Positions 8,258 through 15,802 of a stretch of 64,000 bases of DNA are shown here, one piece after another. Under the pieces are notes generated by a model that had not been told where the DNA came from, made no database searches, and worked only from the letters and a program-made list of their open reading frames with translations. Location: the NCBI GenBank assembly GCA_018268595.1, contig JAFDWH010000018.1:17170-81169 (forward strand). The letters are read 5' to 3'. Each line of letters opens with the position of its first letter. The first letter of the stretch is position 1. The DNA is from Actinomycetota bacterium. Its GTDB lineage: Bacteria; Actinomycetota; Thermoleophilia; Solirubrobacterales; Solirubrobacteraceae. Made by a program: the position numbers and the translations under genes.

Positions 8258-9224
8258 GCGTCGCGTCGAAGTCGGTCTGCGAGATCGGCCCGATGCAGGG
8301 CGAGCTGGCGCCGGCCGCGCGGTAGCGCTCGACGCCGGCGCGCACCGCGTCGGCGTCGCCGATCGCGGCGAGCGTGTCGAGGAACTGCCCGGAGATCGCG
8401 CGCTGCATGCCGTCGCCGTCCCCGCCGGCCGCAGCCGCGTCGAACGCGGCGATCTCCTCGCCGAAGCCGGAGCGCTCAAGCATCGCGCGGTAGAAGGGCA
8501 GGCCGAAATAGGGGAGCAGCTCACGGCGCATCGAGGTGTGCGCCTGCGCGGGGTCCTCGACGGCCGCGGCCGGCACGGCCGCCACGACGTCGAAGCCGTC
8601 GAGCGACTTGCCGGCGCGCTCGCGGCCCTCGCGCACCGCCGGGATCACGACGTCGCGGATGTACGGCGGCGTGCACAGCCACAGGATCACGCCGTCGGCG
8701 ACCTCGCCGGCGAGGCGCAGCATGCCGGGGGAGAGGCCGGCGACGTAGATCGGCACGTCGGGCCGCGGGTCGAGGCCGGCGAGCTGGAAGCCGGTGCGCC
8801 ACTTGACGGCCGGCGCGTCGGGCGACGCCGTCGGCGGCTGCTCGCCGCGCAGGATTGCCCGCACGATCGCGACGTACTCGCGCATCTCCGCGACCGGTCT
8901 GTCGATCGTCTGGCCGTGCCAGCCCTCGACGACGGGGCGGTGCGAGACGCCGAGCCCGAGGTTGAGGCGGCCGTCGGCGAGGTCGTCGATCGTCCAGGCG
9001 GTCTGCGCCATCGTCGCCGGCGTGCGCGTGTAGATCGGCACGACGCCCGTGCCGACGCGGATGCGCTCGGTGCGCAGCGCGTACGCGGTCACGACGGTGA
9101 GCGACTCGCGCCCGGCGATGTGCGTCACGTACGCCGCCTCGTAGCCGAGCTGCTCGGCGCGCTGCACGCGCGCGACGGCTTGCTCGAGCGAGCGGCCGGT
9201 GGAGACGAAGCAGCCGAGTCCCAT
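8238..9224 (-). CDS. Luciferase-like (LLM class) F420-dependent oxidoreductase
   Basis: 328 residues. Bacterial luciferase-type TIM barrel with EQLGYEAAYVTHIAGRESLTV, RIRVGTGVVPIYTRTPATMAQTAWTIDDLADGRLNLGLGVSHRP and a Pro-rich PDVPIYVAGLSPGMLRLAGEVADGVILW stretch, all typical of F420-dependent LLM enzymes. The substrate is unknown. The genome makes F420 (cof genes at 46.5-48.9 kb, fbiC at 34.9 kb), which supports F420 rather than FMN. It lies 11 bp after an epoxide-hydrolase-like gene and the two are probably cotranscribed. Confidence 0.8.
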   Translation of the reverse strand: MGLGCFVSTGRSLEQAVARVQRAEQLGYEAAYVTHIAGRESLTVVTAYALRTERIRVGTGVVPIYTRTPATMAQTAWTIDDLADGRLNLGLGVSHRPVVEGWHGQTIDRPVAEMREYVAIVRAILRGEQPPTASPDAPAVKWRTGFQLAGLDPRPDVPIYVAGLSPGMLRLAGEVADGVILWLCTPPYIRDVVIPAVREGRERAGKSLDGFDVVAAVPAAAVEDPAQAHTSMRRELLPYFGLPFYRAMLERSGFGEEIAAFDAAAAGGDGDGMQRAISGQFLDTLAAIGDADAVRAGVERYRAAGASSPCIGPISQTDFDATLTAAAG

Positions 9225-9235
9225 GTGTGCGGATC

Positions 9236-10126
9236 CTATGGCGTCCCGAACAGCTCGCGCGCCCGTTGCACGACCAGCTCCGGACGCTCCTCCGGCAGGA
9301 AGTGGCCGGTGTCGTCGACCCACTCGATCGTCGTGTGGGGTGCGTAGCGCTCGTGCTCGCCGGTCGCGTGCGCGCCCTGCAGGATCGGGTCGCGCCGGCC
9401 CCACAGCAGGCGCGTCGGGGTCGTGAGCGTGCGCTCCTTCATCGCACCGGAGACGAGCGGGCGCAGCTCGTGCAGCAGGAACGTGCGGTAGTACTGCTGC
9501 GTCGCGCGGGCGTGGTCGGGCTCGCGCAGCACGTCGACGAACGCGGCCAGCTCCTCGTCCGTGTAGCGGCCGTGCGCGCGGGCTCCTCTCAACACGCGGC
9601 GCGTGAACTCGCCCTGGCGCATGAGCGCGGCGCCGAGCAGCGGCGAGCCGAGCGCGACCTGGTACCAGAGCGTCAGCAGCCGTCTCACGGACGGGCGCTC
9701 GGCCGGCGGCCACAGGTGCGGGATCGAGCAGCCGAGGTAGTGGCCGACCCGCTCCGGCGCGGTCAGGCAGACGAGGAAGCCGGCGAAGGCGCCCCAGTCG
9801 TGGCCGATCAGGTCGAAGCGCTCGACGCCCATCTCGCGCAGCAGCGCGAGCACGTCGTCGGCGAGCTGCTGCTTGCGGTAGCCCGAGCGCGGCGCGTCGC
9901 TCCAGCCGAGCCCGCGCAGGTCGGGCGCGATCACGCGCCGGTCCGCCGCAAGCGCGGGCAGCACGTCGCGCCACATGAACCAGTGCTGCGGCCAGCCGTG
10001 CAGCAGGACGACGGGCAGCCCGGCGGTGTCCGGCGGCCCGCCCTCCGCGACGTGGAAGCGCAGGCCGTTCGCGTGCACGTCGCGATGGGAGATCCCTTCG
10101 ACCTGCGGCAGCGGCACGGCGGTCAT
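9236..10126 (-). CDS. Alpha/beta hydrolase, epoxide hydrolase-like
   Basis: 296 residues. VVLLHGWPQHWFMWRDVLPAL gives the oxyanion HGxP motif. LIGHDWGAFAGF has the Asp nucleophile in the HDWG context typical of epoxide hydrolases and haloalkane dehalogenases, LLWGRRDPI follows later, and DTGHFLPEERPE holds the catalytic His. The cap region contains tyrosines (QQYYRTF) of the kind that activate an epoxide. The enzyme is cytosolic with an unknown substrate. It is the upstream gene of a pair with the luciferase-like oxidoreductase. Confidence 0.82.
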   Translation of the reverse strand: MTAVPLPQVEGISHRDVHANGLRFHVAEGGPPDTAGLPVVLLHGWPQHWFMWRDVLPALAADRRVIAPDLRGLGWSDAPRSGYRKQQLADDVLALLREMGVERFDLIGHDWGAFAGFLVCLTAPERVGHYLGCSIPHLWPPAERPSVRRLLTLWYQVALGSPLLGAALMRQGEFTRRVLRGARAHGRYTDEELAAFVDVLREPDHARATQQYYRTFLLHELRPLVSGAMKERTLTTPTRLLWGRRDPILQGAHATGEHERYAPHTTIEWVDDTGHFLPEERPELVVQRARELFGTP

Positions 10127-10174
10127 GCGCTGGACCCTACTGGCTGTGCGGCCAGGCAGCGCCGGCTGGCCGGC

Positions 10175-10336
10175 TCAGTCGCGCTTCAGCATCAGCCCGA
10201 CGAGCACGGCCGCGAACGCGATCGTGCCGAACGCCAGGGCGGTGCCGAGGCTGGCGGCGCCGAGCAGGCCGGCGAGCGCGCTGACGACGGCGAAGGTCGC
10301 GACGAGGATCAGCAGGTCGATGAGCACGGTCGGCAT
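10175..10336 (-). CDS. Small two-helix membrane protein
   Basis: A 53-residue ORF starting MPTVLIDLLILVATF and ending VLVGLMLKRD. Two hydrophobic segments (about residues 4-24 and 30-49) are separated by a short Gly/Ala turn, and the charged LKRD tail suggests a cytoplasmic C-terminus. It begins 10 bp after the meaB stop on the same strand, so it is probably the last gene of the ecm-meaB operon. It has no clear Shine-Dalgarno sequence and may be translated by coupling. No family is recognised. Confidence 0.5.
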   Translation of the reverse strand: MPTVLIDLLILVATFAVVSALAGLLGAASLGTALAFGTIAFAAVLVGLMLKRD

Positions 10337-10346
10337 TCTGGCGCGC

Positions 10347-11294
10347 TCACACGACGCCTGCGTGCTCGGCGAGCGCCCGCTCGAGCGCCGGTACGTCGAG
10401 GCCGGGGTCCTGCCGCTCCAGCCAGCGCTCGGCGGCGCGGCGTCCGCCGAGCGCGCGCAGGCCGCGCGCGCCGTGCTCGGCGGTGAAGTCGGCGAGCGCG
10501 TGCAGGCGGCGCGCGCGCAGGCGGCGGGCGGCGACGTCGCTCGCGTCGCGGTGCGCGTCGATCGCGTCGAGCAGTCTGTCGATTCCCTGTGGCGGCGCGA
10601 GCGAGCTGACCGCGACGACTCTGGTGTCGCGCGCGCCGAGCGAGCGCAGCGCGGCGTGCAGGTCGCGCCGCGCGGAGGTGGCGACCTGGCCGAGGTCGGC
10701 CTTCGTCACGACCAGCACGTCGGGGATCTCCATGATCCCGCTCTTGAGGAACTGCAGCACGTCGCCCGAGCCGGGCTGCACGACGACCGCGACCGTGTCC
10801 GCGACCTCGGCGACCTCCGTCTCCGACTGGCCGACGCCGACGGTCTCGATCACGACGACGTCGAACGCCGCCGCAAGCGCGTGCGCGGCCGCGCGCGTGG
10901 CGGGCGCGAGCCCGCCGAGCCGGTCCCCGGCGGCCATCGAGCGGATGAAGATCGCACGGTCGGCGGGGTCGTACTCGATCCGCGCACGGTCGCCCAGCAG
11001 CGCGCCGCCCGACCGCTTCGACGACGGGTCGACCGCCAGCACTGCCACCGACAGCCCGCGCGCACGCCAGCCCGCGACGAGCTGCGAGAGCAAGGTCGAC
11101 TTGCCGGCCCCGGGAGGACCCGTCACGCCGACGACGTGCCCCGCCGCCTCGCCGCCGAGCGCGGCCGGCGACACGTCCGCCAACAGCTCCGCGATCTCCG
11201 CCTGCGCCGCCGGCGCGCGGTTCTCGACGAGGTTCAGCACGGCCGGGGCAACGGACAAGTCGCCGTCGCGCAGGCGTGCAGCGAGGTCGCTCAT
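10347..11294 (-). CDS. meaB: Mutase-chaperone GTPase MeaB
   Basis: 315 residues from ATG at 11294. It is a G3E-family GTPase of the MeaB/ArgK type. Walker A is VGVTGPPGAGKSTLL near residue 53, followed by VLAVDPSSKRSGGALLGDR and the switch region FIRSMAAGDRLGGLA. FDVVVIETVGVGQSE and VLVVTKADLG (the guanine-specificity motif in the TKAD form) come next. MeaB protects and reloads B12-dependent acyl-CoA mutases. It sits 51 bp after ethylmalonyl-CoA mutase on the same strand, so that mutase is its likely client. Confidence 0.92.
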   Translation of the reverse strand: MSDLAARLRDGDLSVAPAVLNLVENRAPAAQAEIAELLADVSPAALGGEAAGHVVGVTGPPGAGKSTLLSQLVAGWRARGLSVAVLAVDPSSKRSGGALLGDRARIEYDPADRAIFIRSMAAGDRLGGLAPATRAAAHALAAAFDVVVIETVGVGQSETEVAEVADTVAVVVQPGSGDVLQFLKSGIMEIPDVLVVTKADLGQVATSARRDLHAALRSLGARDTRVVAVSSLAPPQGIDRLLDAIDAHRDASDVAARRLRARRLHALADFTAEHGARGLRALGGRRAAERWLERQDPGLDVPALERALAEHAGVV

Positions 11295-11345
11295 GAGCGG
11301 AACGCTAGCCGGGAGGGAAGCGGGACGCCGCCACGGCAAACGGGC

Positions 11346-13349
11346 TCAGGCCGAAGTGGCAGCGACCCCGTTGCGCTCGGCGACGAGGGCGACCACGTCG
11401 CGCATGATCCGCGTGATGTCGAAGTCCTTCGGCGTGTAGACGGCGGCGACGCCTGCCTCGCGCAAGGGCGCCTCGTCGGCCACCGGGATGATCCCGCCGA
11501 CGACGACCGGCACCTCGCCCACGCCGGCCTCCCGCAACGCGGCGATCACCGACGGGATCAGCTCTCGATGGGACCCCGACAGGATCGACAGGCCGACGAC
11601 GTGGACGCCCTCGTCGCGCGCCGAGGCGGCGATCTGCTGCGGGGTCAGGCGGATGCCCTCGTAGACGACCTCCATGCCCGCGTCGCGCGCGGCGACCGCG
11701 ATCTGCTCGGCGCCGTTCGAGTGGCCGTCCAAGCCCGGCTTGCCGACGAGGATCTTCAGCCGGCGCCCGAGCTGCTCGGACACGCGCTCGACCTCGTCGC
11801 GCAGCTCCTCGAGCGACTCGTCGCCGATCGAGACGGCCTCGCCGACGCCCGTGGGCGCGCGGTAGGAGCCGAACACGTCGCGCAGCGCCGCGGCCCACTC
11901 GCCCGTCGTCACGCCCGCGCGGGCGGCGGCGATCGTCGCCGCCATGACGTTCTCGTCGGATTGCGCGACGCGCGCCAGCTCGGCCAGCGCGGCGTCCACG
12001 GCCGCCTGGTCGCGCGCGGCGCGCCAGGCGGCGAGCGCCTCCTGCTGATGGCGCTCGACGTCGGGGTCGACGACGAGGATGCCGCCGTCGCCGTCCGCGG
12101 TCAGTGGCGAGGGCTCCGTCTCGGTGTAGACGTTCTGCCCGACGACCTTCTGCTCGCCCGACTCGATCCGCCGGATCCGCTCGCGGTGCGACTCGACCAG
12201 CGCGGCCTTCATGTAGGGGACCGCGTCGACCGCGCCGCCGTGCTCGGCGACGATCGCCATCTCGGCGCGCGCGCCCTCGAGCAGCTCGTTCACGAGCCCG
12301 TCCATCACGACCGAGCCCTCGAAGATGTCGGGGTACTCGAGCAGGTCGGTCTCGTACGCCAGCACCTGCTGCAGGCGCAGCGCCCACTGCTGGTCCCACG
12401 GGCGGGGGAGGCCCAGCGCCTCGTTCCAGGCGGGCAGCTGGATCGCGCGGGCGCGCGCGTCGCGACCGAGCGTGACCGCCAGCGCCTCAAGCACGATCCG
12501 CTGGACGTTGTTCTCCGGCTGCGCCTCGGTGAGCCCCAGCGAGTTCACCTGCACGCCGTAGCGGAAGCGCCGCTGCTTGGGGTCCTCGACCGAGTAGCGG
12601 CTCAGCCCCAGCTCGTCCCACAGGATCCCCATCGCGCGCAGCTTCGCGTGCTCCTCGACGAAGCGCACGCCGGCGTTGACGAAGAACGAGATGCGGCTGA
12701 AGACCTTGCCCATCTGGTCGGCCGGCACCCGCGCTCTGACCGCGTCGAGCACCGCGATTGCCGTCGACATCGCGTAGGCGATCTCCTGCACCGGGGTCGC
12801 GCCCGCCTCCTGCAGGTGGTAGGAGCAGACGTTGATCGGGTTCCACTTCGGCACGCGCTCGACCGTGTAGGCGACCATGTCGGCGATCAGGCGCATCGAG
12901 GGGCCGGGCGGGAAGGCGTACGTGCCGCGCGAGAGGTACTCCTTGATGATGTCGTTCTGCGTCGTGCCTTGGAGCTGCTCGGGGCTGACGCCCTGCTCCT
13001 CGGCCGTGACGATGTAGAGCGCGAGCAGCCACGCGGCGGTCGCGTTGATCGTCATCGACGTGTTCATCTGGTCGAGCGGGATGCCGTCGAGCAGCGCTCT
13101 CATCTGCCCGCGATGCGCGATCGGCACGCCGACCTTGCCGACCTCGCCGCGCGCCAGCTCGTGGTCGGCGTCGTAGCCGGTCTGGGTCGGCAGGTCGAAC
13201 GCGATCGAGAGGCCCGTCTGGCCCTTCGCGAGGTTGCGCCGGTACAGCTCGTTCGACTTCTCGGCAGTCGAATGGCCGGCGTAGGTCCGCATCATCCACG
13301 GACGGTCGGGCTCGGGCAGGCGGTGGGGGGACCGGGCGTCGTCGCTCAT
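11346..13349 (-). CDS. ecm: Ethylmalonyl-CoA mutase (B12-dependent, MeaA type)
   Basis: 667 residues. The N-terminal substrate-binding barrel starts RPWMMRTYAGHSTAEKSNEL and contains YRRNLAKGQTGLSIAFDLPT and IKEYLSRGTYAFPPGPSMR. The C-terminal B12-binding domain from about residue 540 has GKPGLDGHSNGAEQ, the DxHxxG cobalamin motif. Both domains on one chain of this length, and the close likeness to MeaA as I recall it, point to ethylmalonyl-CoA mutase rather than the larger methylmalonyl-CoA mutase. It converts (2R)-ethylmalonyl-CoA to methylsuccinyl-CoA. It leads an operon with meaB and has the shared 22-bp element 22 bp upstream of its ATG. Confidence 0.88.
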   Translation of the reverse strand: MSDDARSPHRLPEPDRPWMMRTYAGHSTAEKSNELYRRNLAKGQTGLSIAFDLPTQTGYDADHELARGEVGKVGVPIAHRGQMRALLDGIPLDQMNTSMTINATAAWLLALYIVTAEEQGVSPEQLQGTTQNDIIKEYLSRGTYAFPPGPSMRLIADMVAYTVERVPKWNPINVCSYHLQEAGATPVQEIAYAMSTAIAVLDAVRARVPADQMGKVFSRISFFVNAGVRFVEEHAKLRAMGILWDELGLSRYSVEDPKQRRFRYGVQVNSLGLTEAQPENNVQRIVLEALAVTLGRDARARAIQLPAWNEALGLPRPWDQQWALRLQQVLAYETDLLEYPDIFEGSVVMDGLVNELLEGARAEMAIVAEHGGAVDAVPYMKAALVESHRERIRRIESGEQKVVGQNVYTETEPSPLTADGDGGILVVDPDVERHQQEALAAWRAARDQAAVDAALAELARVAQSDENVMAATIAAARAGVTTGEWAAALRDVFGSYRAPTGVGEAVSIGDESLEELRDEVERVSEQLGRRLKILVGKPGLDGHSNGAEQIAVAARDAGMEVVYEGIRLTPQQIAASARDEGVHVVGLSILSGSHRELIPSVIAALREAGVGEVPVVVGGIIPVADEAPLREAGVAAVYTPKDFDITRIMRDVVALVAERNGVAATSA

Positions 13350-13371
13350 GCGCCCGATTGTAAGGTGCAGA

Positions 13372-13393
13372 TACGTGGAAGGTCGCGTAAATC
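13372..13393. promoter_or_regulatory. Conserved 22-bp upstream element, copy 2 (ecm)
   Basis: This copy starts TACGTGGAAGGTCGCG and ends TAAATC, differing at one base from the copy upstream of mcl (2434-2455). Relative to the minus-strand gene it has the same orientation and nearly the same distance (22 versus 25 bp). It also overlaps the proposed GTG start of the divergent metallo-beta-lactamase gene, so binding there could affect both genes. A regulatory role is inferred. Confidence 0.55.
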
Positions 13394-14274
13394 CCATCTC
13401 CGCCGAGGCGATCGACGTCCGCTTCCAGGGCATCGAGCGCGTCATCTGCTGCTGGCGCGTCGGCGACGTGCTGGTCGATCCGGGGCCGGAGTCGTCGCTC
13501 GCGACGCTGCTCGAGGCGCTTGGGCCGGGCTTCGAGCCGCGCGCGCTGCTGCTGACGCACATCCACCTCGACCACGCCGGCGCGACCGGCGCGCTCCTCG
13601 CGCGCTGGCCCGACCTCGAGGTCTTCGTGCACGAGCGCGGCGCGCCACACGTGATCGACCCCTCGAAGCTGCTCGCGAGCGCCGGGCGCCTCTACGGCGA
13701 GGACAACATGCGCGCGCTGTGGGGCGAGGTGCTGCCGGTGCCGGCCGAGCGCGTCCGTGCGCTGTCCGGCGGCGAGACGCTCGCGCTCGGCGCGGCCGGC
13801 GGCTTCCGCGTCGCCTACACGCCCGGCCACGCCTCGCACCACGTCTGCTACCTGCACGCGGACTCCGGGCGCGCGTTCGTCGGCGACATGGCGGGCGTGC
13901 GCATCCCGCCCGCGCACGTGACGATCGCGCCGACCCCGCCGCCGGACGTCGACGTCGAGGCGTGGGACCGCTCGCTCGACCTGGTCGGCGCGTGGCGTCC
14001 GGCCAGCCTCGGCCTGACGCACTTCGGCGGCGTCGCGGAGGTCGGGGAGCAGCTCGAGGCGGTGCGCGCCTCGCTGCACGAGCTGGCGCAGCTCACGCGC
14101 GACGCCGGTCCCGCGACGGTCGCCGCCGCCGTCCGCGATCGCGTCGACACGACCGGCGACCGCTTCCTGCGCGCCGCCTACGGCGCGGCGGTCCCGCCCG
14201 AGCACATCTACCTCGGCCTCGAGCGCTACTGGCGCAAGCGCGCCGAGCGCGCGTCGGCCGTCGGGTCGGCGTAG
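13375..14274 (+). CDS. Metallo-beta-lactamase-fold hydrolase
   Basis: 299 residues from the GTG at 13375, which has AAGGTG 7 bp upstream; the next in-frame starts are inside conserved sequence. ALLLTHIHLDHAGATGALL is the HxHxDH zinc motif, VAYTPGHASHHVCYLH supplies the next His, and FVGDMAGVRI the bridging Asp. The domain is followed by a helical C-terminal part (VRDRVDTTGDRFLRAAYG). Members include glyoxalase II-like thioesterases and other hydrolases. Being divergent from ecm it may act on acyl-CoA-related metabolites, but the substrate is not readable from sequence. Confidence 0.82.
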   Translation: MEGRVNPISAEAIDVRFQGIERVICCWRVGDVLVDPGPESSLATLLEALGPGFEPRALLLTHIHLDHAGATGALLARWPDLEVFVHERGAPHVIDPSKLLASAGRLYGEDNMRALWGEVLPVPAERVRALSGGETLALGAAGGFRVAYTPGHASHHVCYLHADSGRAFVGDMAGVRIPPAHVTIAPTPPPDVDVEAWDRSLDLVGAWRPASLGLTHFGGVAEVGEQLEAVRASLHELAQLTRDAGPATVAAAVRDRVDTTGDRFLRAAYGAAVPPEHIYLGLERYWRKRAERASAVGSA

Positions 14275-14321
14275 CCGATCGGGCGTGGCCGCGCGCGCCT
14301 GCGGCGGTACCCTGCGAGCCG

Positions 14322-14609
14322 ATGTCCCAGACGATCGAGCTTCCGCGCGTCCAGGGCCCGGGCTCCGGCCTCGGCGGGCACTGGCGCGTGATCGTGCGCA
14401 ACGACGACCACAACACGTTCGACCACGTCGCACACACGCTCGCCCGCTACATTCCGGGCGTCAACCTCGACGGCGGCTACGCGTTCGCCGACCGCATCCA
14501 CCACAGCGGTCAGGCGATCGTGTGGACCGGCCAGAAGGAGCCGGCCGAGCTGTACTGGGAGCAGCTCAGCGACGCCGGCCTCACGATGGCGCCGTTGGAG
14601 TCCTGCTGA
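14322..14609 (+). CDS. clpS: ATP-dependent Clp protease adaptor ClpS
   Basis: 95 residues. WRVIVRNDDHNTFDHVAHTLARYIPG matches the ClpS core, in which the N-D-D-x-N-T-F/M loop binds N-degron residues and ClpA/ClpC. IHHSGQAIVWTGQKEPAELYWEQLSDAGL is the typical second half. ClpS delivers N-end-rule substrates to ClpCP. It follows the MBL gene by 47 bp and is convergent with the RTX-like gene. Confidence 0.85.
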   Translation: MSQTIELPRVQGPGSGLGGHWRVIVRNDDHNTFDHVAHTLARYIPGVNLDGGYAFADRIHHSGQAIVWTGQKEPAELYWEQLSDAGLTMAPLESC

Positions 14610-14610
14610 G

Positions 14611-15756
14611 TCAGCCGCGCACGCGGAAGATCAGCGAGCGCACGACGTGGCCGCGGCTCGGCAGCGCGGTCGCGACGACGGGGAGGCCGGCGGCGCGGCG
14701 CGCGAGCGCGCGCGAGGAGCGCAGCGGCAGCCGCAGGCCGATCGTGCCGCCGCGCGGGATCCGCACGCGCTGCGTCCCCATCGGGGCGCCGTCGCCGCGC
14801 GTGAAGCGCACGCGCCCCGTGCACGGGTCCGATCTGACCAGCTCGAGCAGGCCGAGCCCCGCCGGGCAGCTCACGCGCAGCGGGATCGCGCCGCCGTGCA
14901 GCGGCAGCAGCGGCTCGACCGCGATCGTGCCGCGGGCGCGGTCGTTCACGCTCGGGAACGGGAACGGCAGCGTCGCGACCGTCAGGCGCGTCCCGCCGCG
15001 CGGCGGCGCGACGCTCGCGCGCTCGCAGTCGATGTCGACCACGTCGCGCGGGTCGGCCGTGACGGTGTCGCGCCCGCCGCCGCAGGCGACCTCGGTCGCG
15101 CGCCCGTCGCGCAGCGAGAAGCGGTCGTTGCCGGCGCCGCCCTGCAGCTGCTCGACGTCGCGCTCGATCGTGTCGCGCTCGTCGCCGGAGCCGCTCCAGT
15201 CGAGCCGGCCGATCTGGGCGCGCACCGCGGTGCGGCGCGGCAGCAGCGTCCCGTCGGGGGCGATGCGGTCGACGTAGGTGACGAGGTCCTCGCCCGGGCC
15301 GCCGCTCAGCACGTCCGCGCCGCCGCCGCCGGCGATGATGTCCTGCCCGCCGCCGCCGTCGATCACGTCCTCGGCCGGCCCGCCGACGAGCAGGTCGTCG
15401 CCCGGGCCGCCTCTGATCGTCGAGGGCAGGTCGGCGCGGATGCGCACGTCGCTGCCCAGCAGCCCGAGCTGCACCTCGATCCGCTCGATCCCGGCGTCCG
15501 GGCACGTGACGTGGTAGCCGGTCGCGTCGAGCGTGCAGGCGCTGCCGAGCGCGACGGTCATGCGGCTGGCGTCGTCGTCGAGCGTCAGCACGCCGCCGAC
15601 GTCGTCGATCGTGACGTTGCTCGGCTCGAGGTCGTCGGCGGTGAAGCGCAGCACCGGCCCGTCGAGCTGGACGAGCCCGCCCGCGCTCGCGGGCGCCGCG
15701 GCGAGCAGCGACACGGCGAGCGCGGTCAGCAGGATGGCGCGGGGACGCACGGGCAC
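14611..15756 (-). CDS. Secreted RTX-like calcium-binding repeat protein
   Basis: 381 residues with a Sec signal peptide (MPVRPRAILLTALAVSLLAA through APASA). The centre carries hemolysin-type nonapeptide repeats of the GGxGxDxLx kind: IRGGPGDDLLVGGPAEDVI, GGGGQDIIAGGGGADVLSGGPGEDLV and, further on, QGGAGNDRF. The repeats are few and the C-terminal part is a beta-rich region with no type I secretion tail that I can recognise. It is likely a secreted or surface protein that folds on calcium binding. The function is unknown. Confidence 0.75.
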   Translation of the reverse strand: MPVRPRAILLTALAVSLLAAAPASAGGLVQLDGPVLRFTADDLEPSNVTIDDVGGVLTLDDDASRMTVALGSACTLDATGYHVTCPDAGIERIEVQLGLLGSDVRIRADLPSTIRGGPGDDLLVGGPAEDVIDGGGGQDIIAGGGGADVLSGGPGEDLVTYVDRIAPDGTLLPRRTAVRAQIGRLDWSGSGDERDTIERDVEQLQGGAGNDRFSLRDGRATEVACGGGRDTVTADPRDVVDIDCERASVAPPRGGTRLTVATLPFPFPSVNDRARGTIAVEPLLPLHGGAIPLRVSCPAGLGLLELVRSDPCTGRVRFTRGDGAPMGTQRVRIPRGGTIGLRLPLRSSRALARRAAGLPVVATALPSRGHVVRSLIFRVRG

Positions 15757-15802
15757 GACAGGGTAGGCAACCCGCCAGATGGCCCGGAGGTGCGGTGCGG
15801 CG

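Noticed and set aside
13348..13374. ATG at 13348 as start of the metallo-beta-lactamase gene
   Set aside because: It overlaps the ecm start codon and has no ribosome site. The GTG at 13375 has AAGGTG at proper spacing and fits the family N-terminus better.
9975..14609. Very long plus-strand reading frame covering several genes
   Set aside because: It runs antisense through meaB and ecm with Arg/Ala/Asp-rich low-complexity translation. Only its last 95 codons are real (clpS). Such open shadow frames are usual at this GC content.
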